Assembly (NCBI GenBank): GCA_023362775.1
Contig: JALMGJ010000012.1
Location: 17,497,501-17,561,500, forward strand
Reading direction: 5' to 3'
Length of the DNA stretch: 64,000 nucleotides
Origin: Charina bottae
Lineage: Eukaryota; Chordata; Lepidosauria; Squamata; Charinaidae
Within the stretch, counting starts at the first letter, position 1; every line of letters begins with the position of its first letter. The notes beneath the pieces were generated by a model. The model searched no databases and had not been told where the DNA came from. It saw only the letters and a program-made list of their open reading frames with translations. Shown here piece after piece: positions 58,437-64,000 of this stretch. The position numbers and the translations under genes were made by a program.

Positions 58437-61400
58437 GAAAGAAATAAGTATTCAATCATTTGGTCATCCTTTTTATTTCTTAATTATAATCTGGGATTGC
58501 CTCTTTACCACCTGGAAAAGTAAGGCATACTTTCATATTTTGAAATGGAGGCAAGGAAATTTCAGAAGGATGCCACAATAAAGAATGAGAGCCAATCCTT
58601 GGGTGTTTAATAGAATTATTATAAAGAGAATTTCATGAGCATTTTTCTGGTTGTTTTTCTTTTAAATATTTCATTATAGACAGAAATGTAAATGCACCAG
58701 AAGAATAATTATTTGTGCTCTATAATACGACATGGTATGAATCAATGGATCAGGCCCAATTTAATCATTAGTACTGTTGTGTCTCCCATCAAATATTTAG
58801 ATGGGGAAAAGAGGATGAATGAATGAATGAATGAGGGAGGGAGGGAGGGAGGGAGGGAGGGAGGTCTTTACAAAGTTAAGCCATAGTAGTAACAGTTTTA
58901 CAAGGTAAAGGGTAGCATAAACTGTTCTTATTTTTTTAATTATTTACAAAGTACAGTATAGTACAGGGCTTTCCAAAGTTTTCCCGCGGCGACACGCCAA
59001 CCACCGTTGGTGTGTCGCCGCGGGAAAACCCGGAAGAGTGCGGCAGCGCACAAAAACCCGGAAGTGCTGCTGCCGCTTTCGGGGTTTTGCGTGCCGCCGT
59101 TGGTGTGTCCCCGCGGGAAAACCCGGAAGCGCTGATGATGATCAGCGCTTCCGGGTTGTGTGGCGACACACCAGACTGTGTGTGGCGACAGACTTTTGTG
59201 TCGCGACACACAGTTTGGAAAGCTCTGGTATAGTAGCTCAGAGTTACAAAATAGAATATGCAGGTTGAAATGGGGTCAAAAATGTCCCTGTGAGAGACAG
59301 TGGGTGATGTCTTAGTGTGTGTCTATGTCTGCCTGCCTATCTCTATCTCTATCTCTATCTCTATCTCTATCTATCTCTATCTCTATCTCTATCTCTATCT
59401 CTATCTCTATCTCTATCTCTATCTCTATCTCTATCTATCTCTATCTCTATCTCTATCTCTATCTCTATCTATCATCTCTATCTCTATCATCTCTCTATCT
59501 CTTTATCATCTTCACTGTTCATAATAATTTGTAAGCCATTTAGAGCCTTGTTTGGATTAGAGCAGTTTATATATGTACAACCCACACGCCGTTGGTGTGT
59601 CCCCGCGGGAAAACCCGGAAGCGCTGATGATGATCAGCGCTTCCGGGTTGTGTGGCGACACACCAGACTGTGTGTGGCGACAGACTTTTGTGTCGCGACA
59701 CACAGTTTGGAAAGCTCTGGTATAGTGGCTCAGAGTTACAAAATAGAATATGCAGGTTGAAATGGGGTCAAAAATGTCCCTGTGAGAGACAGTGGGTGAT
59801 GTCTTAGTGTGTGTCTATGTCTGCCTGCCTATCTCTATCTCTATCTCTATCATCTCTATCTCTATCATCTCTCTATCTCTTTATCATCTTCACTGTTCAT
59901 AATAATTTGTAAGCCATTTAGAGCCTTGTTTGGATTAGAGCAGTTTATATATTATAGTAATTAAGTAGGTAAACAAATACATCTTGCTTTTTTTAATTCA
60001 AGCAACCCATTACCCAAAGACAGAACTTTCTCAGACAGTGAGCATTCTAACTTTGTGTTTGGAGAAAATATAGTAGAAAGAGTTTTGGTAAGTATTAATG
60101 AATGCTAATATTCATATAAATAAATAAAGTAATAATGAATGCTAATGAATACTAATGATTTTATCAATAAATTTAAGTTTGCAGGGTGTATTTATCGTAT
60201 TTCTTGTTCTATTGAATTTGAATCTAGGCAATCAGGAAATAACAGTTTAAAAGATATTCTACTCATTTCAGTCATTTCAGACATATACCTCATAATATTT
60301 GCAATACACTTAATGACAATAAATGATTAATTTAAAACTGACTGCTTATGAGTTTGCCTCTCTCCTGGGCTATAAAAACTCATTTTTTTCCTAAAATACT
60401 ATCTAAACAGCACTTGATCCAATAATGCTATTTGTGTGAATGCCAGATTTCTTTCAAAGACTTCTGAATAACTGTGGAATTGGGTCCTGTATTGGCCTTT
60501 GATAATCATTTGAGCTGTACCAATCAGCAGGTAATAGTCCAACTCAATTCATTAAATATTTCACCTGCTATTTCCTGCATATCTAGGTGCTGTTTAAGTT
60601 AACAAATAATATCTTCAACATTGTTGGAGGTTGAAGTGTTCTTGAAGTGTCCCTGAGAGCGGGAATCTCAACTGGGCAATAATGTTTATTTGCAAGAAAT
60701 GGATTTTAAGGATTGGCAAAGCCTAGCATCTAGCCAACTATATTCTGCCACAAGAAGAATCAAGGAACAGATGAGCCTGAGAAGAAAGGCAGAATGAGGT
60801 GCTTTAAGATTAGCAATTAAACAAAAAACCAAGGGAGGGCACAGAATCCATCCTTAACTTTTTATCTACACCCTATTGCCCCCTTGTGGTCAGTAGGTCC
60901 ATGAGGTGCTGAAAAGTCAGGGCCATACGATTGGGAAGGATAGTTGTTCCTGCCTTTATAAATGAGGATTTATGAACCTAGGAATAAGTGTTGGGACCAT
61001 GTATTTCCCCTTACCCAATTTGGCACAAAGATCCTATACTGTATTAAGTGAGAATTTCATGCTGCTTCTGATCCATGAATTTTAGGCCATTGTATTGAAT
61101 AAATCAGGAAAATTAACTAGGATCTTGGTATATGAAGTCAAGAATGTCCATTTAAACAGGGCCAATTATGACAACTTTGGATTTCATCACAGATACTTAT
61201 TTTACAACACAGTAAGATTTTGGTAGTTTTAGTTCTCAATCTGTATTAAAGTAGTATGCTCTACATAATTTATGCACAAATATTTATATTTGATATGTTT
61301 TGTTATAAGAAATAATAAATTTAGAGTTAAAGAGAACCAGAATCTATTTACTATGGATAAAATCTGGATCAAAATTAACCTTTGAAAGAGAACTTACACT

Positions 61401-63794
61401 TGACTTACACAATATTGCAAGATATTTGTAAAAACTTCATATTAACTTGCTCTATTAAAGACAGGATATGAATTTACACATCTCTCACTGTGGAAGATTG
61501 TGGGCTTGACACTTACTGACTAAATTCATACAGCCGACTAAACCTTAAAAAAAAAAGGTTCCCCCCGCACATTTGTGCAGTCGTGTCCAACTCTAGAGGC
61601 CAGTGCTCATCTCTGTTTGTTAGCCGAAGAGCCAGCATTGTCCAAAGACGCTTCCACGGTCATGTGGCTGGCATGACGCACACGGAATGCTGTTACCTAC
61701 CCACCAAAGTGGTACCTATTCATCTACTTGCATTTGCATGCTTTCGAATTGCTAGGTTGGCAAGAGCTGGGGCGAGTGCGGGAGCTCACTCCGTCACGCG
61801 GGGCTAGGGATTCGAACCTCCGAACTTGCGATCTTCCGATCGACAAGCCTGGCATCTTACCCACTGAGCCACCATGCCCCTTGACAGGTTAACACAGGTT
61901 AAACAAACCTCAGTCATGTGTTCACATAACATGCTATTCCAAAACAAATAAATCATATTATAGCCTAATAATGATGACCTCCTGCACACTGTATAATAAC
62001 GCAATGTCTGGGTTCTCACTCATACTGAACCACAAACTACCTAATGCTATTTTAGCCTATCCTAGCTTAGCCTATGCCACTGTGTATATTACAATGCCAC
62101 TCACATTTTTAAATGTCCGCTCTCAATATCTGATATTTTTCCAGACCTAACTGTAATTTATTCAAATCAGATCTTTCTCCAATTTTCCTAGAAGCCTGAG
62201 AAATCCCCAGAGCTGCAGTCCAAAGATGGCCAGCATATCAGTGAAAAAGAACCCCTCTGTACCCCAGATTTCCATACTATTTCCCCACGGGCAAGTAGGT
62301 GCTGTTTCTTAGCAAACAATGACATAAAATTGATGTTGCTCTTTCATGACATTGTACTGTACATGTGGTTATTATGTTGAGCATTGAGAATTGAGCCTTC
62401 CCCAACCAGAACTAGGCGGCAGTTCCATAATCCCCTGCCAAAATGCCCCCCTCACTCCCAGATGGTGATGGGAGTTATAGGCCACACATCTAGAAGATGC
62501 CAGAATGGGGATGGCTGATTTAAGACAAAAGCCAGACTCAGGTAGGAACATGCCTTATATCATATTAGACTACTTTGTCTTTCCAGCCTGATGTACTCTA
62601 CTTTGACTAACAGTGTTTTGTCATTTATTCCCAGTCAGAGATATCCACAGGCTATGGTCGAAAAAGTCAAGATGGTGTCTGGAACTATGTGATCAAAGCA
62701 GGCACAACTCGTATAAAAAACAGGTGGAGCTTCAATCACACAGTTATGCCCACCATCTTGACATTTTGACCACCCCCTGCAGACACCCCTATTCCCAATC
62801 TTTCTCCAGGATTGAGTTCATACTCTGTTACTGTGTCATCCTTAGCCATTCCCCAACATAAACCAAAGTTTTAAGCAACGTCAGATGTGAAATCAGGTTA
62901 AACCCCTGATGACAGGTGAATAGGTGAAATGACCATACAACGACTTAGAAACCATTTTTTCCCTCTGATATGGCACTTTGTAGCAGTTGAGTGTTAAGGT
63001 AAAGTTTGAGATGGTAAGAGCAATTAGCAATGTGAATGTTTACAGAGGTGATGGAGGACTTTATTTCTCATAGCTTTGATAGCTTCTGGGGATTTCCCCA
63101 AATAAGTGGGATGGACAAGACAGTGGATTAGACTAGATAGCCTATAACAGTCTCCTCCAACTCTCAAAGGCAACCTTTTTGCAGTCAAATAGCAACCATT
63201 TTTAGAGGATGAAGGCAATAATGGAATGGTTCAATAACAGGGCAGTGATGCAAAATAGAGCAGGCCCATGACAGATCAGCTTTGTGGACAGAGCTGGACT
63301 TTTATTTTTTATTTTTTAATTAAGTTGGTGTTAAGGCTCATATTAAATTTCTGTTTTGTTTCTTGCCACAAAATGGCAGAAAATCACACTGCCAGGTTTT
63401 GAGAGTTGTAACGATGGAGCTGGTGGGATTGGAAGGATTTACCATAAATATATGGTATATATATGGTAAATTCAGAAAGCACAAATGTGCCTAATTCCAT
63501 GATAATAATATCTATAATAATTATAATAGCTAATTTTGAATCAAAGTCAATTTGAAGAGAAAGAGAATGTATTTAATATCCATAATATTCACTAATTTTG
63601 TATGACCTTCCTCCTGTAGTAATTTCATCATTTTCTCTTCCTCTCTTTCTTATGAAATAGCACCACTTTTTGCTAAGGGTTCAACGCTAGCAGAATCAGC
63701 AGCTGCTACCCTATCTAGCAAAACAGCACAAAGATATTTATTGGAGAAAATAGAAATTACAACAGGAGAAGAAGCAGAACACAACGTATTGCAG
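27796..63794 (+). CDS. RANBP3L: RANBP3L, RAN-binding protein 3-like, 11 coding exons, 3' end outside window
   Basis: The joined exons give 312 uninterrupted codons. Family landmarks in order: [12 protein letters not shown] and RPAEDPVY near the N-terminus; [11 protein letters not shown], a basic cluster that may act in nuclear import; [32 protein letters not shown], an FG-containing motif typical of RanBP3 proteins; and [19 protein letters not shown], the start of the Ran-binding domain. SVIAQP plus RPAED plus KNNVFMTS separates RANBP3L from its paralogue RANBP3. The family binds Ran-GTP and works in CRM1-linked nuclear export; RANBP3L has been tied to export of BMP-pathway Smads. The rest of the Ran-binding domain should lie beyond 64000. 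Intron phases (1,0,1,1,1,1,0,2,0,1) are all consistent, which supports a functional gene. Assignment is from remembered family sequence, not a search. Confidence 0.93.
27872..29175 (+). other. RANBP3L intron 1, first segment
   Basis: No repeat boundary or exon recognised before the Sauria SINE at 29176. Confidence 0.5.
29176..29510 (+). mobile_element. Sauria SINE
   Basis: Full-length: gcgtggtggctcagcgggta head, gttcggaggttcgaatccct B-box, tail agtcggacacgactgcacaa and gaacctttaccttttt. Confidence 0.93.
29511..31164 (+). other. RANBP3L intron 1, unassigned segment
   Basis: About 1.65 kb. A reversed L2-type tail may be present near 29790-29880 (ttatttgtatatttattact). Otherwise nothing recognised. 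Confidence 0.4.
31165..31400 (+). mobile_element. 5'-truncated Sauria SINE
   Basis: Begins inside the body (ctccagctcttgccaaccga) and keeps the tail agtcggacacgactgcacaa and gaacctttacctttt. The tRNA head is missing. Confidence 0.9.
31401..32083 (+). other. RANBP3L intron 1, unassigned segment
   Basis: Nothing recognised. Confidence 0.4.
32084..32375 (+). mobile_element. tRNA-derived SINE with L2-type tail, internally duplicated
   Basis: The word ctagtcccgccttagg and the following ~65 bp (through ctctctcagccc) occur twice, at about 32084-32150 and 32183-32249. The body then continues cacctcacagggttgttgtt and ends ggcgggataaaaattaaata with (aaat)n, the tail shared with L2-type elements. The tRNA-like 5' head is missing. 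Confidence 0.75.
32922..33517. repeat. Dispersed repeat of unknown class, copy 2
   Basis: Matches 2081-2602 in the same orientation, with both ends at corresponding positions. It differs mainly by a long GA/GGGA expansion at about 33311-33415 where copy 1 has a short purine stretch. Confidence 0.7.
33311..33415. repeat. (GA)n and (GGGA)n purine tract
   Basis: About 60 bp of ga repeat followed by ggga units. Open frames through it are repeat artefacts. Confidence 0.95.
33518..34191 (+). other. RANBP3L intron 1, unassigned segment
   Basis: A short ca/tacatacat run lies at about 33570-33600. Nothing else recognised. Confidence 0.4.
34192..34258. mobile_element. hAT palindromic miniature element, half copy
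   Basis: Contains ctgggagttgaagtccacac and ends ggttgagaaacactg, the right half of the palindromic element seen whole at 39377-39499. The left half is absent. Confidence 0.75.
34260..35895 (+). other. RANBP3L intron 1, unassigned segment
   Basis: About 1.6 kb. The stretch 35740-35860 is somewhat GC-rich, but no exon of correct phase was found. Confidence 0.4.
35896..36428 (+). repeat. Copia 5' LTR
   Basis: 533 bp starting TGTTG and ending CAACA, a perfect 5-bp inverted terminal repeat. A TATA-like agaatataaaaagg lies at about 36035 and a poly(A) signal in gaataaaagcaac at about 36325. The right end is fixed by the primer-binding site that follows without a gap. There is no second LTR in the window to confirm the left end. 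Confidence 0.85.
36429..36444 (+). promoter_or_regulatory. Primer-binding site for internal initiator tRNA-Met fragment
   Basis: ggttatgggcccagca directly abuts the LTR. It is complementary over 16 nt to the anticodon stem-loop region of vertebrate initiator tRNA-Met (reading tgctgggcccataacc), not to a tRNA 3' end. Drosophila copia is known to prime from such a tRNA half. Confidence 0.88.
36542..37402 (+). pseudogene. Copia gag, one internal stop
   Basis: Starts [37 protein letters not shown] is the N-terminal Copia-type gag region. A TAA at 36890-36892 breaks the frame and the same frame reopens with [19 protein letters not shown]. The zinc knuckle [14 protein letters not shown] (CX2CX4HX4C) lies at about 37210-37255. 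The protein would form the particle and bind element RNA. Confidence 0.88.
37258..39356 (+). pseudogene. Copia pol (protease, integrase, partial RT), frameshifted
   Basis: The protease active site [11 protein letters not shown] is in one frame (about 37345-37400). From 37383 another frame carries the rest: the integrase zinc region ([11 protein letters not shown] and CVVCKEC) and the catalytic core with Asp in HSDLIGP, Asp in [10 protein letters not shown] and Glu in [13 protein letters not shown]. The frame is interrupted by TAA at 38070-38072 and TGA at 38790-38792. RT begins with [20 protein letters not shown] and reaches [22 protein letters not shown] and YGLKQAAR, then ends. The later YVDD box and RNase H are absent. 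Confidence 0.9.
39377..39499. mobile_element. hAT palindromic miniature element
   Basis: Near-perfect palindrome from cagtgcttctcaaccttgg to ccaaggttaagaaacactg, flanked by the exact 8-bp duplication ccatagag at 39369-39376 and 39500-39507. Confidence 0.95.
39508..40090 (+). other. RANBP3L intron 1, unassigned segment
   Basis: The left ~70 bp may be flanking element sequence. Nothing recognised. Confidence 0.4.
40104..41130 (+). mobile_element. L1-type element: short ORF joined to L1 3' UTR
   Basis: A 118-codon frame (40104-40460) is rich in charged residues with heptad-like spacing ([18 protein letters not shown]), resembling an ORF1 coiled coil. It is followed by about 650 bp of UTR. From 40895 the UTR matches the L1 end at 5098-5310 (tagaaataatgt, gtaagagatt, agtcggaagccac) and it ends with taataaaatttactatataa and short poly(A). 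No ORF2 sequence lies between them. It may be an ORF1-only (HAL1-like) element or a deleted copy. Confidence 0.6.
41131..41797 (+). other. RANBP3L intron 1, unassigned segment
   Basis: Nothing recognised. Confidence 0.4.
41806..41925. mobile_element. hAT palindromic miniature element
   Basis: cagtgtttttcaaacttggc on the left, gccaagtttaaaaaaaccctg on the right. Flanks gtatagaa and gtatagag agree at 7 of 8 bases. Confidence 0.9.
41934..42621 (+). other. RANBP3L intron 1, unassigned segment
   Basis: Nothing recognised. Confidence 0.4.
42635..42830. mobile_element. Penelope-derived inverted dimer, type 2
   Basis: Two inverted arms (tcaactggatttctattttc and complement) meet near 42715. Flanked by a 13-bp duplication, atctYgtaactat, at 42622-42634 and 42831-42843. 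The left arm, minus strand, carries CTGAAGA, stem GCTCCTT/AAGGAG and GAAACGTTTC (about 42683-42713). The right arm lacks the CTGAAGA box. Only terminal sequence is present, no coding part. Confidence 0.82.
42844..43620 (+). other. RANBP3L intron 1, unassigned segment
   Basis: Nothing recognised. Confidence 0.4.
43629..43738. mobile_element. hAT palindromic miniature element
   Basis: cagtgtttctcaaactttgg to ccaaagttgagaaacactg, with flanks gtctagac and gtttagac (7 of 8). Confidence 0.93.
43747..44605 (+). other. RANBP3L intron 1, unassigned segment
   Basis: A (ca)n run at about 44078-44092. Otherwise nothing recognised. Confidence 0.4.
44618..44898. mobile_element. Penelope terminal-repeat inverted dimer, type 1
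   Basis: Flanked by a perfect 12-bp duplication, gttcactggtct, at 44606-44617 and 44899-44910. Both arms match the ends of the Penelope element at 3242-4644 (gtgtggccgtgttctggaag and complement). The two arms face each other with no RT or endonuclease between them. The minus-strand arm has an intact hammerhead-like core at 44670-44710. The + arm has CTGAATA, one change from the CTGANGA consensus. Confidence 0.9.
44930..45145 (+). mobile_element. tRNA-derived SINE, divergent
   Basis: Contains ggtagtggtgaaggtgttgg (tRNA-like head), accagggagaccccatacc, ctcactgggtgactttgggc and cagggttgtctgggggaaa, the order seen in the SINE at 32084-32375. Confidence 0.65.
45342..45535. mobile_element. Penelope-derived inverted dimer, type 2, near-perfect palindrome
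   Basis: Flanked by a 16-bp duplication, actaaaccagtagatg, at 45326-45341 and 45536-45551. The arms meet at cttcttcagactgaagaag. Both arms carry CTGAAGA, stem GCTCCTT/AAGGAGT and GAAACGTTTC (minus at about 45425-45455, plus at 45457-45490). Confidence 0.88.
45893..45948 (+). CDS. RANBP3L: RANBP3L coding exon 2
   Basis: Acceptor ttcttcttccag and donor gtaaga. Completes a Gly codon and reads [18 protein letters not shown]. VIAQPxFVF is a hallmark of the family's N-terminus. Ends in phase 0. Confidence 0.95.
45949..47160 (+). other. RANBP3L intron 2
   Basis: About 1.2 kb with no repeat recognised. The 112-codon frame at 46137-46475 has no family motif and is likely chance. Confidence 0.5.
47161..47197 (+). 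CDS. RANBP3L: RANBP3L coding exon 3
   Basis: A 37-nt exon, [12 protein letters not shown] plus 1 nt, after the acceptor ttttgttcag. RPAED follows the FVF motif in the family. The donor gtaatc is weaker than the others. Confidence 0.9.
47464..47666 (-). mobile_element. Sauria SINE, 3'-truncated
   Basis: On the minus strand: gcgtggtggctcagcgggta head, gttcggaggttcgaatccct and body to caatttgaaagcatgcaaat. The BovB-like tail is missing. Intron 3 of RANBP3L. Confidence 0.9.
48185..48357. mobile_element. Penelope-derived inverted dimer, type 2, centre deleted
   Basis: Flanked by a 13-bp duplication, agttggcactctt, at 48172-48184 and 48358-48370. Same arms as 42635 and 45342, but the centre with the CTGAAGA boxes is gone (aaggagcctggataagg). 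Confidence 0.87.
48452..48760. repeat. Dispersed repeat A, copy 3 (possible LTR)
   Basis: tctttattgtaaggttacat, cagaatcttgcaagact, aactagggagg and ctctccctcctgtctcccaa recur in the order seen at 13087 and 14087-14870. Boundaries not determined. Confidence 0.45.
48972..51975 (-). mobile_element. BovB LINE copy 2, 5'-complete with target duplication
   Basis: Same 5' and 3' ends as copy 1 at 17152-20372. Flanked by a perfect 11-bp duplication, tttggtgcaat, at 48961-48971 and 51976-51986. It lies in intron 3 of RANBP3L, opposite to the gene, about 70 bp before exon 4. It is about 220 bp shorter than copy 1 because of an internal deletion. Confidence 0.96.
48981..51794 (-). pseudogene. BovB ORF with one stop and a 73-codon in-frame deletion
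   Basis: Frame is kept throughout. After the endonuclease words [15 protein letters not shown] a TAG at about 50928-50930 replaces the CAG of copy 1. Downstream, SDHELL, the RT with [11 protein letters not shown] and [10 protein letters not shown], and the C-terminus are intact. After AKAGLQL the sequence jumps to KVRIVKAM, dropping 73 codons (219 nt) that copy 1 has; the junction lies at an AAA/AAG microhomology. It cannot make full-length protein. Confidence 0.94.
52048..52125 (+). CDS. RANBP3L: RANBP3L coding exon 4
   Basis: Acceptor tcctcctttag, donor gtatgg. Reads [25 protein letters not shown]. The basic RKRAR followed by SxxFxFxxxDSQS matches the family's nuclear-localisation region. 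In and out phase 1. Confidence 0.93.
52463..52537 (+). CDS. RANBP3L: RANBP3L coding exon 5, 75-nt cassette
   Basis: Acceptor tacatttccag, donor gtaagt. Phase 1 at both ends and 75 nt, so it can be skipped without a frameshift. Reads [20 protein letters not shown]. From memory, the two human isoforms differ by 25 residues, which would fit this cassette. Confidence 0.85.
52538..53143 (+). other. RANBP3L intron 5
   Basis: Nothing recognised. Confidence 0.5.
53144..53215 (+). CDS. RANBP3L: RANBP3L coding exon 6
   Basis: Acceptor gctttatag, donor gtaagg. Reads [20 protein letters not shown] then [11 protein letters not shown] is specific to RANBP3L. Phase 1 in and out. Confidence 0.93.
53252..53318 (-). 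repeat. L2-type 3' terminus, minus orientation
   Basis: (attt)n followed by atccccgcccatctcccgga, the reversed terminal motif. The rest of intron 6 shows no recognised element. Confidence 0.65.
53319..54215 (+). other. RANBP3L intron 6, remaining part
   Basis: Nothing recognised. Confidence 0.45.
54216..54352 (+). CDS. RANBP3L: RANBP3L coding exon 7
   Basis: Acceptor ctatttttcaag, donor gtaaaa. Reads [20 protein letters not shown], then [20 protein letters not shown] and [16 protein letters not shown] is conserved in both RANBP3 and RANBP3L. Ends in phase 0. Confidence 0.95.
54353..55021 (+). other. RANBP3L intron 7, first segment
   Basis: Nothing recognised before the hAT element. Confidence 0.45.
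55022..55328. mobile_element. hAT-type non-autonomous element, family 2 copy 2
   Basis: Same terminal repeats and interior as 24531-24827, flanked by a perfect 8-bp duplication, gtctacag, at 55014-55021 and 55329-55336. Confidence 0.95.
55329..55619 (+). other. RANBP3L intron 7, spacer
   Basis: Nothing recognised. Confidence 0.4.
55620..55930. repeat. Higher-order minisatellite, left block
   Basis: Built from an 8-bp word (ggtatata), three to five times, followed by ctgta, giving larger units of about 29-45 bp that repeat. The long [12 protein letters not shown] frames on the minus strand are repeat artefacts, not genes. Confidence 0.95.
55932..56268 (-). mobile_element. Sauria SINE inserted in the minisatellite
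   Basis: Full-length on the minus strand: head at the right (gcgtggtggctcagtgggta), tail at the left (aaaggtaaaggttccccacg reversed). It splits one minisatellite into two blocks. Confidence 0.93.
56269..57050. repeat. Higher-order minisatellite, right block
   Basis: Continuation of the left block with the same 8-bp word and the ctgta spacer. Variant ggtatatagctatata occurs once at about 56500. Confidence 0.95.
57051..57660 (+). other. RANBP3L intron 7, unassigned segment
   Basis: Nothing recognised. Confidence 0.4.
57665..58020 (+). mobile_element. L2-type LINE 3' end
   Basis: Contains ccctttggaatggcctccta, ttttagccttccggaagacc and a terminal gtgagctgcctagaatcaat, the same order as in 14238-14744 but more divergent. 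Confidence 0.65.
58300..58382 (+). CDS. RANBP3L: RANBP3L coding exon 8
   Basis: Acceptor gtttttag, donor gtaagt. Phase 0 in, phase 2 out. Reads [20 protein letters not shown] then ISSSSTT. Sequence is weakly conserved here in the family. The case rests on splice sites and on the phase fit with both neighbours. Confidence 0.8.
58406..58435. repeat. (GAT)n microsatellite
   Basis: About nine gat units. Confidence 0.9.
58822..58862. repeat. (GAAT)n/(GGGA)n microsatellite
   Basis: Four gaat units followed by about seven ggga units. Confidence 0.9.
58964..59227. mobile_element. hAT-type element, GC-rich
   Basis: Ends cagggctttccaaagtttt and cagtttggaaagctctg, flanked by a perfect 8-bp duplication, gtatagta, at 58956-58963 and 59228-59235. 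The interior is strongly CpG-rich, with several inverted words (aaacccggaag and cttccgggtt). Confidence 0.93.
59095..59952. repeat. Two-copy tandem duplication with CTATCT array
   Basis: Unit 1 (59095-59574) begins inside the hAT element and ends agcagtttatatat. Unit 2 (59587-59952) repeats it with about one difference per hundred bases. They differ in length because the ctatct array is about 114 bp longer in unit 1 (59336-59472 versus 59830-59850). Unit 2 therefore holds a second right half of the hAT element without its left end. Confidence 0.93.
60003..60087 (+). CDS. RANBP3L: RANBP3L coding exon 9
   Basis: Acceptor tttttttaattcaag, donor gtaagt. Phase 2 in, 0 out. Reads [20 protein letters not shown] then ENIVERVL. 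NFVFGENxxERVL is the strongest family signature outside the Ran-binding domain. Confidence 0.96.
60088..60706 (+). other. RANBP3L intron 9, first segment
   Basis: Nothing recognised. Confidence 0.4.
60707..60960. repeat. Dispersed repeat B, copy 2 (possible LTR)
   Basis: Same order of words as 6477-6735 (ggcaaagcc, agccaacta, aaggcagaatga, attgcccccttgtggt). Boundaries not fixed. Confidence 0.4.
60961..61551 (+). other. RANBP3L intron 9, unassigned segment
   Basis: Nothing recognised. Confidence 0.4.
61552..61882 (-). mobile_element. Sauria SINE
   Basis: Full-length on the minus strand, from head gcatggtggctcagtgggta at the right to tail agttggacacgactgcacaa and a poly-A-like run at the left. 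Confidence 0.93.
62192..62294 (+). CDS. RANBP3L: RANBP3L coding exon 10
   Basis: Acceptor ccaattttcctag, donor gtaggt. Phase 0 in, 1 out. Reads [20 protein letters not shown] then [14 protein letters not shown]. Low conservation expected. Support comes from phase fit and position. Confidence 0.82.
62295..63660 (+). other. RANBP3L intron 10
   Basis: About 1.37 kb. A pair of inverted words, gtcaagatggtg (about 62656) and caccatcttgac (about 62751), sits around 95 bp apart and may mark an unrecognised short repeat. Nothing else seen. Confidence 0.45.
63661..63794 (+). CDS. RANBP3L: RANBP3L coding exon 11, start of Ran-binding domain
   Basis: Acceptor tatgaaatag, donor gtatat. Phase 1 in, 0 out. 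Reads [11 protein letters not shown] and [19 protein letters not shown]. The latter opens the Ran-binding domain, where the next exon should continue with the CKLF-type strand beyond the window. Confidence 0.96.
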
Positions 63795-63811
63795 GTATAT
63801 CTTGGATATAA

Positions 63812-63858
63812 ACTTGGATTGTAAACCGCCCAGAGTCCCTTTGAGGAAGTTGGGTGGT

Positions 63859-63918
<60 letters not shown>
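63812..63918 (+). repeat. L2-type 3' terminus and (GATA)n
   Basis: ttgtaaaccgcccagagtcc is the terminal motif also seen at 14640. It runs into about 16 gata units. Confidence 0.8.
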
Positions 63919-63919
<1 letters not shown>

Positions 63920-64000
63920 ATATCTTTCTCTGAAAAGTTGTTGATGTCCTGATTTAGCACAGTGGCTTTATGGTTCTCATCTTATACCAATATGTCAATG

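Noticed and set aside
1..64000. CRISPR array, prokaryotic operon, phage or rRNA genes
   Set aside because: The regular repeats present are microsatellites, minisatellites or transposons. No direct repeats with unique spacers and no bacterial gene signatures were seen.

Overview
The window is nuclear DNA of a vertebrate, most likely a squamate reptile (lizard-type). It holds several Sauria SINEs (tRNA-derived, BovB-like tail), two full-length BovB LINEs, Penelope-like elements, L1 and L2-type LINE fragments, hAT miniature elements and a Copia element. No prokaryotic genes, rRNA genes or free-standing tRNA genes were seen. Most long open frames belong to transposons or are chance frames in repeats.

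The one host gene I can support is RANBP3L (RAN-binding protein 3-like) on the + strand. Eleven coding exons run from 27796 to 63794, and the gene continues past the right edge. Every junction has AG/GT borders, all intron phases agree, and the exons join into one open frame of 312 codons. The frame contains the N-terminal VIAQPMFVF motif, a basic RKRAR cluster, [25 protein letters not shown] and the start of the Ran-binding domain ([19 protein letters not shown]). Intron 1 is about 18 kb and carries most of the large insertions.

Layout: 1-5.3 kb holds an L2-type fragment, a dispersed repeat, and an L1 3' end split by a Penelope insertion with a 14-bp target duplication. 5.3-17 kb holds truncated BovB pieces, a second Penelope insertion, a solo LTR, tRNA-type SINEs and an L2 3' end. 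17.15-20.37 kb is a full-length BovB with an uninterrupted 1010-codon ORF. 20.4-27.8 kb holds Sauria SINEs, hAT and L1/L2 fragments and the 5' side of RANBP3L. 27.8-45.9 kb (intron 1) holds SINEs, a second copy of the dispersed repeat, a 3'-truncated Copia element with its 5' LTR and a primer site matching the middle of initiator tRNA-Met, an L1-type ORF1 remnant, three palindromic hAT elements and three Penelope-derived elements, the third ending just before exon 2. 45.9-64 kb holds RANBP3L exons 2-11, another Penelope palindrome, a second BovB (one stop, one 219-bp deletion, 11-bp target duplication), a higher-order minisatellite split by a SINE, and a 492-bp-offset tandem duplication.

The transposons form linked groups. 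BovB occurs together with Sauria SINEs, which share its 3' tail. L2-type ends occur with a tRNA-SINE family that has a similar tail. Penelope elements occur as inverted terminal dimers, several carrying hammerhead-ribozyme-like cores. Target-site duplications were read by eye at most insertions, so many boundaries are exact.
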